Shown here piece by piece: positions 18,811 through 27,272 of a stretch of 33,635 nucleotides of DNA. Source of the stretch: Planctomycetota bacterium (GTDB taxonomy: Bacteria > Planctomycetota > UBA1135 > GCA-002686595); contig VGYZ01000036.1 of the NCBI GenBank assembly GCA_016872795.1, positions 1 to 33,635 of the forward strand. Direction: 5' to 3'. Numbering within the stretch: the stretch's first letter is position 1; every line of letters begins with the position of its first letter. The position numbers and the translations under genes are program-made. Below the pieces are notes generated by a model. The model worked only from the letters and a program-made list of their open reading frames with translations, ran no database searches and was not told where the DNA came from.

Positions 18811-19440
18811 GTGAAGCACAGCTATCGTTTCGACTACCAGAGCTTGGCCGAGATCCTCGGCCAGCGAGGGCTCGTCGAGCCGCAGCGCCTGAATCTGGCG
18901 CTGCAAGCGAGCCAGACTGGCCCGACTCCGTTCCCGGAGCTGCTCGTCGCCGGGGGCCTGGTCGCCGACTGGGATCTCTCGCGCGTGGTGTGCGACCTCT
19001 TCGGCCTCCCGTTTCTTCCGGTCGACCTGTATGCGCCGGTTCCAGAAGCACGGCACGGCCTCGATCTCGACTTCTTGCGCCAGCATCGCATCGTGCCGCT
19101 CACCCGGCACAAGCGCCTGCTCACCATCGCGATGCCCGCGCTCGTGACCGCCGACATCCTCGCGCAGCTCCAGACCATGAGCGACCTTCAGGTCGTGCCC
19201 GCGGTCGGCACGGTCAACACGAACAACCGCTGGACCCTCGAGAATCTCCCTGCGCCTCTGCCACAGACTGGCGGCGAAGGGGCGTGGAACAAGATCTTCG
19301 ACGAGGGCGATGCAGCGGTGCTGCTCAACCTTGATCGGGAACCGGCGTCGGCCGCTCCGTTGCCGCCGGCTCCGTTGCCGGCGCCGGCGCCACCGCAGTC
19401 GGTGTTTCCGAAGCTGCCGGCGCCGCCGAAGTCGCGCTAG
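18811..19440 (+). CDS. Free-standing MshEN (GspE N-terminal) domain protein
   Basis: Residues about 8-135 match the N-terminal domain of GspE/PilB/MshE secretion ATPases: LAEILGQRGLVEPQRLNLALQ, then FPELLVAGGLVADWDLSRVVCDLFGLPFLPVDLY and HRIVPLTRHKRLLTIAMPALVTADILAQLQTMSDLQVVPAVG. In some ATPases this domain binds cyclic di-GMP. The ATPase domain is absent; the protein ends at 209 residues with a Pro/Ala-rich tail. The start is GTG at 18811 with no Shine-Dalgarno. The last 116 bases overlap the convergent tatA/B-like gene. A role as a nucleotide-sensing adaptor is inference; no secretion genes are adjacent. Confidence 0.7.
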   Translation: MKHSYRFDYQSLAEILGQRGLVEPQRLNLALQASQTGPTPFPELLVAGGLVADWDLSRVVCDLFGLPFLPVDLYAPVPEARHGLDLDFLRQHRIVPLTRHKRLLTIAMPALVTADILAQLQTMSDLQVVPAVGTVNTNNRWTLENLPAPLPQTGGEGAWNKIFDEGDAAVLLNLDREPASAAPLPPAPLPAPAPPQSVFPKLPAPPKSR

Positions 19441-19708
19441 CAACTCGCTCCACCTCGGCGCGCATCATCGCGGCTTCGCGCTGCACGGACGCCTGTGCTA
19501 CGCGCTGCGCGTCCTCGAACTCGCGCTTGGCCTTCTGGATCTCGTGATCGATGCCCGTCTCGCGCCGCAGATCCGAGAGCGAGCGACGCACGCGCTGCAG
19601 AGTCGCGGCCGTCTCGCCCGCCACCCGTGGCAGCCGTTGACCGAACACCAGGATCGCGACCACGAAGATCACGACGAGTTCGGCAAACGAGAGACCGAAG
19701 AGCTCCAT
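19325..19708 (-). CDS. TatA/TatB-family twin-arginine translocation protein
   Basis: Part of the Sec-independent export machinery for folded proteins. It has 127 residues from the ATG at 19708. One N-terminal membrane helix (MELFGLSFAELVVIFVVAILVFG) is followed by the hinge FGQRLPRVA and an amphipathic helix (TLQRVRRSLSDLRRETG). A charged helical region and a Pro/Ala/Thr-rich tail follow. The long tail and the FGQRLP hinge favour TatB, but TatA cannot be excluded. It begins 42 bases after the Lpt gene, as the last gene of the kds-lpt operon. Its C-terminal 39 codons are antisense to the end of the MshEN gene. Confidence 0.8.
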   Translation of the reverse strand: MELFGLSFAELVVIFVVAILVFGQRLPRVAGETAATLQRVRRSLSDLRRETGIDHEIQKAKREFEDAQRVAQASVQREAAMMRAEVERVASATSAAPAASETPTAVAPAPATEPAATERPTPVPDQG

Positions 19709-19750
19709 GGGGCCGCATTGTAGCGGCACTCGCACGCGACGGCAGCGGAG

Positions 19751-22700
19751 CTAGCGACGCAGCGCTCGCCAGCGGTCGAGCAACGCGCTGTCGCTGCGGC
19801 GCCACGCGAAGTTCGGCGTGATGTTGAAGCGCACGCTGACCCCTTCGCCCGCGACATAGGAGTTCTGGATCTCGAGCACGAAGTCGTGGCCGAAGCGACG
19901 CAGGCTCACGGAGTACGCCAGCCGATCCTGCGCGCTGCCGACGCCGAGCGTCTGCCGCCCCTCGAGCTCCCACTTCGACGACAGCGCATAGCGCGCACCC
20001 ACGGTCAGTGCCTCGAACAGCCGCAGGCCAAGCGTGTCGCGCGCGAAGTGATAGCCCGTCTCGAGCGTGAGCGCCTGATAGGGCTCGAAGCCCGCGATCG
20101 TCCGCGAATAGTCCGTCTCTCCGGTCTCCGTGTCATAGCGGCCGTCGTGCAAGACGCCGTAAGGGATGCCGCAAGCGACCGAGAGCCAGTTGACGCGCGC
20201 GGCGGTCGGCAGCCAGCCGTCGCGCTGGCCAAGCCCGACATCGTCCGTCCATGTTTGAGACAGCTCGAGATCCAGATCGCTCGTGAGTTCGCGGTTCTCC
20301 CAGAGCGAACGCAGGTTGAAGTCGACGAACTGTCCCTGGATGGAACGATCGGCCACGTCGAACTCGACCACCGGGAAGTTGTCCTCAGCGGACACCAGGT
20401 CACTGCGCACCTCGACCGACGGAGTCACGACATGTCGCGAGCCATCGGCGAATGTGCGCCAGAAAGACGTCGACGTGGTGACGCCGGCGATCAGCGCGGC
20501 TCGCGAAGCGCTCGAGTCGGAGCTTGCATCGTCGCTCCATCCCGTGGCGCGCGCTTCGATAAAGGGAGTCGTTCGCACGCCGCCAAGCTCGAGATCGATC
20601 GGCAACTCCAGGCGCTGGCTGGCATCGATGCGGGTGACGGAACGATCGCCGAGACCATCGGCAAACGGTGACTCGTACCGCGGGTCTCCGTCGAAGCGCG
20701 CGAGGTTGTCCAGCGCGACGGCCGTGGACGAGACGAGCGGACGGCCCGCGAGCTCCCCGACCTGCGCACGGCCCGAGAGCCACGAGAGCGACGGCTGGTC
20801 GATCACGGCGGTGCGGAAATCCTCGATGCGCGCTTCGGCCGTGGCGCTCAAGAAATCGAGGCCGCTCACCTTGCGCCAGTAGGCAAAGTTCTCGCGTTCC
20901 TCGTACGCGAGATAGTCGCTTTCCCAGAACTCCGCCTGCACGCCGGGGTCGGTCTGGTAGGTGAGGACCGTGTCGACCCACTCATCCTTGCCGAGCTGGA
21001 AACGGCCGCGGCTGTGGAACCAAGAGCGCAAGTCCCCGCGATCGGCGGCGTCGACGCGCACCAAGCCGCGATCGCTGCCCGTGTCCCAGACCGTGTCCAG
21101 ATTGATGTCGTAGCGGTAGGTGTCTCCAGCGCGCAGCAGCGTCTCCAGGCCGAGAACGATGCCGCGGCTCGTGAGATCGACGCGCGCGCGGTTGCTGCCC
21201 TCGGGCTTTTGGAGCTCGAGGTCGTCGGGGGCGATCTGATCGAAGAGCCAGGCGAAACCGTCGCCGATCAGGCCGAGCTCGCCCGAGAAGCTCGCGGAAA
21301 TGAATGTACCGAGCTTCGAGTCGCTGCCGAAGGACGGCAGGCGGAAGCCGCCGATCGACAGCGCCTCCTGATCGAGCTTGTAGTCGTTCGTCAGCGGGCC
21401 AGCGATGCGAGGCAAGGGCAGGCCGAATCCACCGGCCAGCGCGATCTCGTTGCCTTCGAGCTCGATGTCCCAGCCGTCGCGCTCGAGGACTTCCTCGAGA
21501 GATCCGCGGCGTGCATCGCGCCGCTCGCTGCGCTTGAAGCGCGGCACGACCGCGAAGTTGCCGATCTTGATCTTGTAGTGGGGGACGTCGTGCAGGCATG
21601 TCGTTGCAACCGCGCCAACCGCGTTCATCGAACCATCGGCGGAGGTTCGCAGCCAATCCACCTCGACTTTGAGGAAGTACTCGCGGCTTCCGATCGGCAC
21701 TTCGATGTCGAGCACGAACTGGTGCACCCAACCGTGGCCGTCCATCAAGTCGAGGTACACGCCGTCCGCGCGCGCCCTGCGCACATCGTTGACGCGGTAC
21801 TCGACGTCGCCGTCGAGATAGAGCTCTTGCAGCCAGCTCGCGCCCTCGTGCAGCGGAAAGCCGCCGAAGAGCACCTTGGGTACACGGCCACCGCCGCGCG
21901 CATCCGGATCGCCGACGAGCTCGGGATCCGGTTTGCGACCGCTCGAGAGAGCGCGCCACTGGCTCTGGTCCACCCACAGGATCGCCCAGTTCGCACGCAA
22001 CACATTGCCGCCCTCGCGCCATGTCGGCTGCCGGAAGATCAGCGCCGTGCGGTCTTCCAGCACAAGCGGCTCGAGCGCCTCGTAGGAGATCGACCAGCTC
22101 TCGAGGTCGTCCGGCGACGAGCGGACGCTGCCGCCTTCCGACTGGAGGAAGCCCGTGGCCAGATCGAAAGTGAACGCAGGCGAGGACCAGCTCACGCCGC
22201 CGCGTTCGATACCCGCCTCGCGAGTCGTCGCGGCGGTTGGGTTGCCGAGCAGCCGGATGCGGCGCGTGTCGTGATCGACGGTGAGCACCTCGGCGCGCGC
22301 GCGCCCGAGCGGAGCCGCATCGAGTCGCACGGCGCCTTGGGCGACAAGGTCGACGAGCGAGGCGATGGCAGCCTCCTCGTCGGGCTCGCCGTCGATGCGC
22401 CGCGCGCGCAGCATGAGCAGGCCCGCATCGAGCGACCACGGCTGGCCGCTCGAATCCGTACCGCCGAGATAGACACCCTCGGAGAGCGTCACCTGCATCG
22501 GATCGATCGCCATCAGGCCGCCGATCGCGCGCAGTCTGCCCGCCGAGCCATCGGCGCCGAGACCCGAGACGAGACCTTCGAACTCGGCCTCGAAGTTGCC
22601 GGCCACCAGCCGTTCCGGCGAGAAGTCGATGCGCGCGGCCTCGATCTTCACGCGCTCCGCGCGCTCGCCGACCCGCCCCGACAGCGAGACCTTCTCGCTT

Positions 22701-24814
22701 TCGAGGGCGGGCTCGAGCCTGCCCGTGCGATCGCCCCGCAGCTCGAGCCTGTGGCCGCGGCCTTCGTAGCGCGGCTCGCTGTCGGCCAGCGCGAACTGCA
22801 CGCTGCCGAGAGCGACGACGAGCGCGGGCTCGAATTCTCCCGGAGCGGTCGTGCGCGCTTCCGCATGGAAGCGCTCGGCGCGCAGCGCCAGCTTCTCGGG
22901 ACCGCCCGTTCGCTCGACGAAGACCGCTTCGCCGGCGTCGATCAGGAGCTCGGCCGGGTCGCTCGCGTCCTCGGGCCGCGCATCGCGCTGCAGCACGATC
23001 CAGCCGGCGCGAACCTCGTAGTCGAAGCCGCCCAGCGACACCTTGCCGCGCGCATCGTCGCGCGCTTCGACCAGTCCGGGCTGCAAGTCGAGGATGCGCG
23101 CTTCGAACCAGCCTTCGGATACTTCGACGCGAGCGGGTTCGCTGGCGCTGCCCGACAGCTCGCCGGAGTCCGCGGAGCGCGCCTCGAAGCGCTCGCCGCG
23201 ACCGGTGCCCTCGGGCAGGTTCACCAGCACATGTCCGGCGGCGACGAACTTCACCCGCTCGACATCGAGGTCGGTGAGGCTGTCCGCGCGGCCGGAGAGC
23301 GCGCGCTCGCCGCGGACCGAGAAGGAGACATCGCGCGCGGCCGGCAGGAAGAGCTTGCCGTCGCGCTGTTCCGCGACGAGGCCGCCGGCTGCGAGCACCT
23401 CGACCGAGGACTTGTCCTCGAGCTCAACCACGACGCGCGTGTCGGACTCGGTGACGACGCGAACGGCGGGCCTGCGACCCTTGTCGAGGAACGCGCTCGC
23501 GCGCAGCAGGGCCGTCGAGAGCTGCGCGCGTCCGTAGGCGAAGCGCACATTGCCCTCGGCGACGAGCCCGCCCGTTTCCCGGCCACGGCCGGAGGCGAGC
23601 GGCGCCGTGCCGCGAATGGATGTGTCGCACTCGAGCAGCGCGTCGAGCGCCGGCATGCGCACGCGCGCCGGTCCCGTCAAGACGAAGTCGCGCGAAGTGC
23701 CGAGCGAAAGCTCGAGCGGACCGGCGCCGTCGAGCAGCACGACCAGCGCCTCGCCTTCGCGGCGCTGCTCGGCGGGGATGTCGGCCAAGAGTTCCTCGCC
23801 GAGCGTTCCTTCGAGCTCGGGCTGGCCATCGAGGGTCGCCTTGGCGGGCTTGCCCAGCGCGTCGAAGTCGAGCAGCAGGCGCTCGCCGCGCGCGACACCG
23901 CCATCTTTGCGCGCGATCACGACATGACCTTCGGCCTCGGCGCGCAGTGGCCGCAGGCGTGAGGACGAGCCTTGCTCGATCGAGCCGATCAGGCGAATGC
24001 GATCCGCGCGCAGCTCGAGCGGAGCTTCGCCGTCGAAGACGAGGCGTGCGTCGCGCTCGGTGTCGAGCTCGGCCAGCTCCGCGCCGAGGTCGGGGCGCGA
24101 GCGCACGACCAGCCGCGCACGCGACGAGAGCGCCGCGCTCGAGCCGTCCTCGAGCACCACACGCGCGCGTGGCTCGTTCTCGATCGTCAGGCTCTCCGAC
24201 TTGCGCTCGAGCTGCAGGCCGCGACCCGAAACCGAGAGCCCGCGTCCCTCGAGCACCACCACTTCGCTCGATGTCGCGCGCTCGAGAGCGACCACCGTTT
24301 CCAGCCGCGGAATGCGCAGGAGCAGCGGTGCGAAGCGCGAGCCGCGCTCGTAGCGCAGCTCGGCATCCTCGAGCGCGATGGGATGCTCCTCATCGAGAGC
24401 TGGCGACGGCTCGACGCGAATGCGCGCCTCGGCGCGCGCGGCCTTCGCGCTCGCCTCGCCCTCGCCGCTGGCGGGCTCGAAGAGATCGAGCGAGACGCGT
24501 GCGAGCTCGAAGCGACCTTCGCCGAGCGTGCGGCAATCCGAGGCCACGAGGTGCGAGCGCTTGCGCGGCTGCGTCGGATCGCTCGTGTCGTTCGACCAGA
24601 GGTCGAGCGCACCCGAGAGCGCCACTTGAGCGCCGGTCCCATGGGCCTCGCCGGCGTCCGTGAGTACGCCGCCGGACTGGCGCGGCGTCGTCGCGGGCCC
24701 GCGGGGCTCGCTGGCGCCGGGCTGCGGCTCCTGCAGACGCTGCTGCGAGTCGAACCACCACAGCGCGCCCGCGCCGAGCGCGAGCAGCAGCAGGAAGACG
24801 CCGAGCTTCCTCAT
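19751..24814 (-). CDS. Giant single-chain LPS-transport protein: membrane anchor, LptC/LptA-like region, LptD-like barrel
   Basis: It has 1687 residues; E. coli LptC, LptA and LptD are about 191, 185 and 784. Residues 4-21 form one hydrophobic segment ending LWWF, like the LptC anchor; an AGA at 15-17 could also be a signal peptidase site. Residues about 45-900 hold repeated short beta-strand patterns with OstA/LptA character (for example LRAEAEGHVVIARKDGGVARGERLLLDF). From about 930 the LptD-like part begins: ATTCLHDVPHYKIKI at about 1075, FWESDYLAYEERENFAYWRK at about 1295, HVVTPSVEVRSD at about 1463, and an aromatic-rich barrel to the C terminus. The start ATG overlaps the kdsC stop (ATGA). 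Gene order kdsD-kdsC-(lptC-lptA) is that of E. coli, with LptD added. No separate lptA or lptC is present. Confidence 0.82.
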   Translation of the reverse strand: MRKLGVFLLLLALGAGALWWFDSQQRLQEPQPGASEPRGPATTPRQSGGVLTDAGEAHGTGAQVALSGALDLWSNDTSDPTQPRKRSHLVASDCRTLGEGRFELARVSLDLFEPASGEGEASAKAARAEARIRVEPSPALDEEHPIALEDAELRYERGSRFAPLLLRIPRLETVVALERATSSEVVVLEGRGLSVSGRGLQLERKSESLTIENEPRARVVLEDGSSAALSSRARLVVRSRPDLGAELAELDTERDARLVFDGEAPLELRADRIRLIGSIEQGSSSRLRPLRAEAEGHVVIARKDGGVARGERLLLDFDALGKPAKATLDGQPELEGTLGEELLADIPAEQRREGEALVVLLDGAGPLELSLGTSRDFVLTGPARVRMPALDALLECDTSIRGTAPLASGRGRETGGLVAEGNVRFAYGRAQLSTALLRASAFLDKGRRPAVRVVTESDTRVVVELEDKSSVEVLAAGGLVAEQRDGKLFLPAARDVSFSVRGERALSGRADSLTDLDVERVKFVAAGHVLVNLPEGTGRGERFEARSADSGELSGSASEPARVEVSEGWFEARILDLQPGLVEARDDARGKVSLGGFDYEVRAGWIVLQRDARPEDASDPAELLIDAGEAVFVERTGGPEKLALRAERFHAEARTTAPGEFEPALVVALGSVQFALADSEPRYEGRGHRLELRGDRTGRLEPALESEKVSLSGRVGERAERVKIEAARIDFSPERLVAGNFEAEFEGLVSGLGADGSAGRLRAIGGLMAIDPMQVTLSEGVYLGGTDSSGQPWSLDAGLLMLRARRIDGEPDEEAAIASLVDLVAQGAVRLDAAPLGRARAEVLTVDHDTRRIRLLGNPTAATTREAGIERGGVSWSSPAFTFDLATGFLQSEGGSVRSSPDDLESWSISYEALEPLVLEDRTALIFRQPTWREGGNVLRANWAILWVDQSQWRALSSGRKPDPELVGDPDARGGGRVPKVLFGGFPLHEGASWLQELYLDGDVEYRVNDVRRARADGVYLDLMDGHGWVHQFVLDIEVPIGSREYFLKVEVDWLRTSADGSMNAVGAVATTCLHDVPHYKIKIGNFAVVPRFKRSERRDARRGSLEEVLERDGWDIELEGNEIALAGGFGLPLPRIAGPLTNDYKLDQEALSIGGFRLPSFGSDSKLGTFISASFSGELGLIGDGFAWLFDQIAPDDLELQKPEGSNRARVDLTSRGIVLGLETLLRAGDTYRYDINLDTVWDTGSDRGLVRVDAADRGDLRSWFHSRGRFQLGKDEWVDTVLTYQTDPGVQAEFWESDYLAYEERENFAYWRKVSGLDFLSATAEARIEDFRTAVIDQPSLSWLSGRAQVGELAGRPLVSSTAVALDNLARFDGDPRYESPFADGLGDRSVTRIDASQRLELPIDLELGGVRTTPFIEARATGWSDDASSDSSASRAALIAGVTTSTSFWRTFADGSRHVVTPSVEVRSDLVSAEDNFPVVEFDVADRSIQGQFVDFNLRSLWENRELTSDLDLELSQTWTDDVGLGQRDGWLPTAARVNWLSVACGIPYGVLHDGRYDTETGETDYSRTIAGFEPYQALTLETGYHFARDTLGLRLFEALTVGARYALSSKWELEGRQTLGVGSAQDRLAYSVSLRRFGHDFVLEIQNSYVAGEGVSVRFNITPNFAWRRSDSALLDRWRALRR

Positions 24815-25350
24815 GCGCCGTAGGAAGCGACGACGGCTGCCCAGCGCCCCTGCGCGCGCAGGATCATCTCAGCGAGCTCGCGCACCGCACCGGCGCCGCC
24901 GTGAGCGTGCGTGACGAAATCGGCGCGCGCGAGCACCTCGGGGCGTGCGTTGGCCGGCGCCGCGAGCAAGCCCACGCAGGGGCGCAGCGAGAGGTCCGGC
25001 AGGTCGTCGCCCATGGCGGCGGTCTCGCGCGGCGCGATGCCGAGGCGCTCCTGAATCGAGCGCAGCGCGGCGGTCTTGTGCAGCTGGCCGAGGTGGAGCT
25101 CGGTCACTTGGAGGTTTTCGGCGCGGGCGACCGTGGCCGGCGAGCTGCGCCCGGTGATCCACGCGACCACGAGGCCCGCGCGCTGGAGCTCCTTGATGCC
25201 GAAACCGTCGACGACCGAGAAGCGCAGCTCCTCGCCGCCGCCGCTCACTGTCACGGCGCCATCGGTGAGCGTGCCATCGACATCGAGCGCCACGAGGCGC
25301 ACCGGTCGAAGCAGCTCTGCGAGCCGCGGTTCCAGCCCATCCCCCTTCAT
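24811..25350 (-). CDS. kdsC: 3-deoxy-D-manno-octulosonate 8-phosphate phosphatase
   Basis: A HAD-superfamily phosphatase that converts Kdo-8-P to Kdo for LPS inner core. It has 179 residues, typical of the cap-less KdsC type. HAD motif I is ALDVDGTLTDG with the nucleophile Asp23 and Asp25; motif II is ITGRSS; motif IV is MGDDLPDL. FGIKELQRAG and CVGLLAAPANARPEV are KdsC-like. The ATG at 25350 lies in the loop of a possible CCCCC/GGGGG hairpin and lacks a Shine-Dalgarno; it follows kdsD by 14 bases. The end overlaps the Lpt giant by four bases. Confidence 0.9.
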   Translation of the reverse strand: MKGDGLEPRLAELLRPVRLVALDVDGTLTDGAVTVSGGGEELRFSVVDGFGIKELQRAGLVVAWITGRSSPATVARAENLQVTELHLGQLHKTAALRSIQERLGIAPRETAAMGDDLPDLSLRPCVGLLAAPANARPEVLARADFVTHAHGGAGAVRELAEMILRAQGRWAAVVASYGA

Positions 25351-25364
25351 CGCGGGGGCAGAGC

Positions 25365-26432
25365 TTAGAGACGCGTGTCGAGAATGTCCTGCACGTCGAG
25401 CAGGCCGATGGGGCGCTGTTCGGCGTCGAGCACGGGGATCTGGTCGACGCGGAACTCGCGCAGCAGTCGCTCGGCTTCCTCGAGCAGCTGGTCGGGCCGC
25501 ACCGACTTGGGATGGCGAGTCATGAAGTGCTCGATCGGGTCCTCGCGCCGCAGCTCGCCGCGCTCGGCGACGAGCCGCCGCAGGTCGCCGTCGGTGAAGA
25601 TGCCCGCGAGGCGGCCATCGGCGGCGACGACGAGCGCCGCGCCCGGCTTGCCCGGCGTGTGACCCATGACGCGCAGCGTGGTGGCGAGGGTGGATCCGGC
25701 GGGGACCAGCGGCAGCTCGGCGTTGCGGCGCATGATCTCGACCACGCGCATCAGCTTGCGGCCGAGCGAGCCGGCGGGGTGGTAGAGGGCGTACTCCTCG
25801 CGGCTGAAGCGGCGCTCGGCGGAGAGCACCATGGCGACGGCATCGCCTAGGGCCAGCATGGCCGAGGTGCTCGCGGTCGGAGCGAGGCCGAGCGGGCAGG
25901 CCTCGTCGACGCGGCCGATGTCGAGCACGACATCGGACAGCTGGGCGAGGCCCGACTGCGGGTTGCCGGTCAGGGTGATGACCTTGGCGCCGATCTTGCG
26001 CGCGACGGGCACCACGACCTTGACCTCGGCGGTCTCGCCGGAGTTGGAGAGGGCGAGCAGCACATCGCCGGGGCGGATGCGACCGAGGTCGCCGTGCAGA
26101 GCCTCGGCGGGGTGCAGGAAGATCGAGTCCGTGCCCGTGCTCGCCAGCGTGGCCGAGACCTTCTGGGCGATCAGGCCGGCCTTGCCCATCCCCGTGCAGA
26201 TCACGGTGCCCTTGCAGGCGAGCAGCAGGTCGATGGCGGTGACGAAGCGCTGGTCGAGCAGCGACTCGAGCCGCGCGATGGTGCGCGCCTCGACGCGGAT
26301 CACCTCTCTCGCGCGCTCGAGCCGGTCGGCGGGACCGCCGCTCGAGTGCAGCGGCGCGGGGTCCTTGGGGGTGGAGCCGGGGTGGGCCATGGGCGTGCGT
26401 TCTTCGACGGGGGCTCGGCGTTCGGCGCTCAT
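25365..26432 (-). CDS. kdsD: Arabinose-5-phosphate isomerase (KdsD/KpsF/GutQ family)
   Basis: Interconverts ribulose-5-P and arabinose-5-P, the first committed precursor for Kdo. It has 355 residues. The SIS domain (about 55-200) shows CTGMGKAGLIAQK, HPAEALHGDLG, LALSNSGETAE and PLGLAPTASTSAMLALGDAVA; HPAGSLGRKL links to two CBS domains at about 235-355 (GIFTDGDLRR, DQIPVLD). Start assigned to ATG 26432; an in-frame ATG at 26390 would remove 14 residues not typical of the family. It is the first gene of the minus-strand kds-lpt-tat operon. Confidence 0.92.
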   Translation of the reverse strand: MSAERRAPVEERTPMAHPGSTPKDPAPLHSSGGPADRLERAREVIRVEARTIARLESLLDQRFVTAIDLLLACKGTVICTGMGKAGLIAQKVSATLASTGTDSIFLHPAEALHGDLGRIRPGDVLLALSNSGETAEVKVVVPVARKIGAKVITLTGNPQSGLAQLSDVVLDIGRVDEACPLGLAPTASTSAMLALGDAVAMVLSAERRFSREEYALYHPAGSLGRKLMRVVEIMRRNAELPLVPAGSTLATTLRVMGHTPGKPGAALVVAADGRLAGIFTDGDLRRLVAERGELRREDPIEHFMTRHPKSVRPDQLLEEAERLLREFRVDQIPVLDAEQRPIGLLDVQDILDTRL

Positions 26433-26445
26433 TGGCAGGCGACAG

Positions 26446-26451
26446 AGAATA
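26446..26451 (-). promoter_or_regulatory. Candidate -10 element for kdsD operon
   Basis: On the minus strand TATTCT, preceded by GC, lies 13 bases before the kdsD ATG, implying a leader of about seven bases. It matches TATAAT at 4 of 6. It is the mirror of the gcTAnnnT elements before several plus-strand genes. No -35 was recognised. Confidence 0.28.
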
Positions 26452-26487
26452 GCCGATCCGCGCGCCGCCCGCCGTCGCGGTGGCCTG

Positions 26488-26497
26488 TGCTATAAAA
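26488..26497 (+). promoter_or_regulatory. Extended -10 promoter for the site-2 protease / scpA operon
   Basis: TGCTATAAAA fits an extended -10 (TGnTATAAT, hexamer TATAAA at 26491-26496, 5 of 6) in an otherwise very GC-rich divergent spacer. Expected transcription start is about 26503, giving a leader of about 29 bases to the GTG at 26532. No -35 is evident, as is common with extended -10 promoters. Confidence 0.5.
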
Positions 26498-26531
26498 CGC
26501 GCCGCGCAGGCCCCGCCGCGCGGCTCCCAAC

Positions 26532-27272
26532 GTGCTCTCCCGGCTGCGTCCTCACACTCCGACCCTGTGCGCGGCCGCCCTGTGCGCCGCCGCCGCCCCC
26601 CAGCTCGGCTCGGGGTCGATCGAGATCCTCCAGATCGCCTTCGTGGTGGTCTTCGTCGTCATCTCGCTGGCCCTGCACGAGGCCGCCCACGCCTGGGTGG
26701 CGTGGAAGTGCGGCGACCCGACCGCCAAGGACCTCGGGCGCATCACGCTCAACCCGCTGCCGTCGATCGATCCGTTCATGACGATCATCCTGCCGGGAAT
26801 GCTGATGCTGATGGGCATGCCGGCCTTCGGCGGGGCCAAGCCGGTGCCGGTGAGCTACCACCGCCTGCGCCACCCGCTGCGCGACATGATGCTCGTCGCC
26901 CTCGCCGGCCCCGCGACGAACTTCCTGCTCTCGATCGTGTTTCTGCTCAGCCTCAAGGTCGCCTCCCACCTCGGTGGCTACCGAGGGGGCGACCTCCTGT
27001 TCGAGGTGCTGCAGTTATCGCTGTACGCCAACCTCGCGCTGACGACCTTCAACCTGATTCCGGTGCCGCCGCTCGACGGTTCGCGCGTCATGGCCTGGCT
27101 CCTGCCGCCCGGCTTGCGCGAGCCCTACCAAGAGCTCGAGCGCTTCGGCCTGTTCCTCGTCGTTGCACTCGTGACGCTCCTGCGCATGGTCCCGGGCCTC
27201 AACGGCCTGATCGTGAGCGGCTCGCGCCAGCTGTTCGATTTCGTCGACCTCCTCACGGGTGGAACATGGTGA
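26532..27272 (+). CDS. Site-2 protease family (M50) intramembrane zinc metalloprotease
   Basis: A membrane-embedded protease of the compact M50/Rv1735-like group; these cleave membrane-bound regulators or processing intermediates. It has 246 residues from GTG 26532. HExxH is seen as LHEAAHA with His49, Glu50 and His53 within a membrane helix. The second metal ligand lies in FNLIPVPPLDGSRV at about residues 175-188. GRITLNPLPSIDPF and AFGGAKPVPVSYHRLRHP are family segments. About five hydrophobic helices are apparent. No PDZ domain is present, unlike RseP. It overlaps scpA by seven bases; this site-2-protease/scpA neighbourhood is familiar from other bacteria. Confidence 0.9.
   Translation: MLSRLRPHTPTLCAAALCAAAAPQLGSGSIEILQIAFVVVFVVISLALHEAAHAWVAWKCGDPTAKDLGRITLNPLPSIDPFMTIILPGMLMLMGMPAFGGAKPVPVSYHRLRHPLRDMMLVALAGPATNFLLSIVFLLSLKVASHLGGYRGGDLLFEVLQLSLYANLALTTFNLIPVPPLDGSRVMAWLLPPGLREPYQELERFGLFLVVALVTLLRMVPGLNGLIVSGSRQLFDFVDLLTGGTW

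Noticed and set aside
21014-23962. 982-codon open frame on the plus strand opposite the Lpt giant
   Set aside because: It is antisense to a well-supported gene. The translation is Arg/Ala/Glu-rich with no motifs, as expected for a GC-rich shadow frame.
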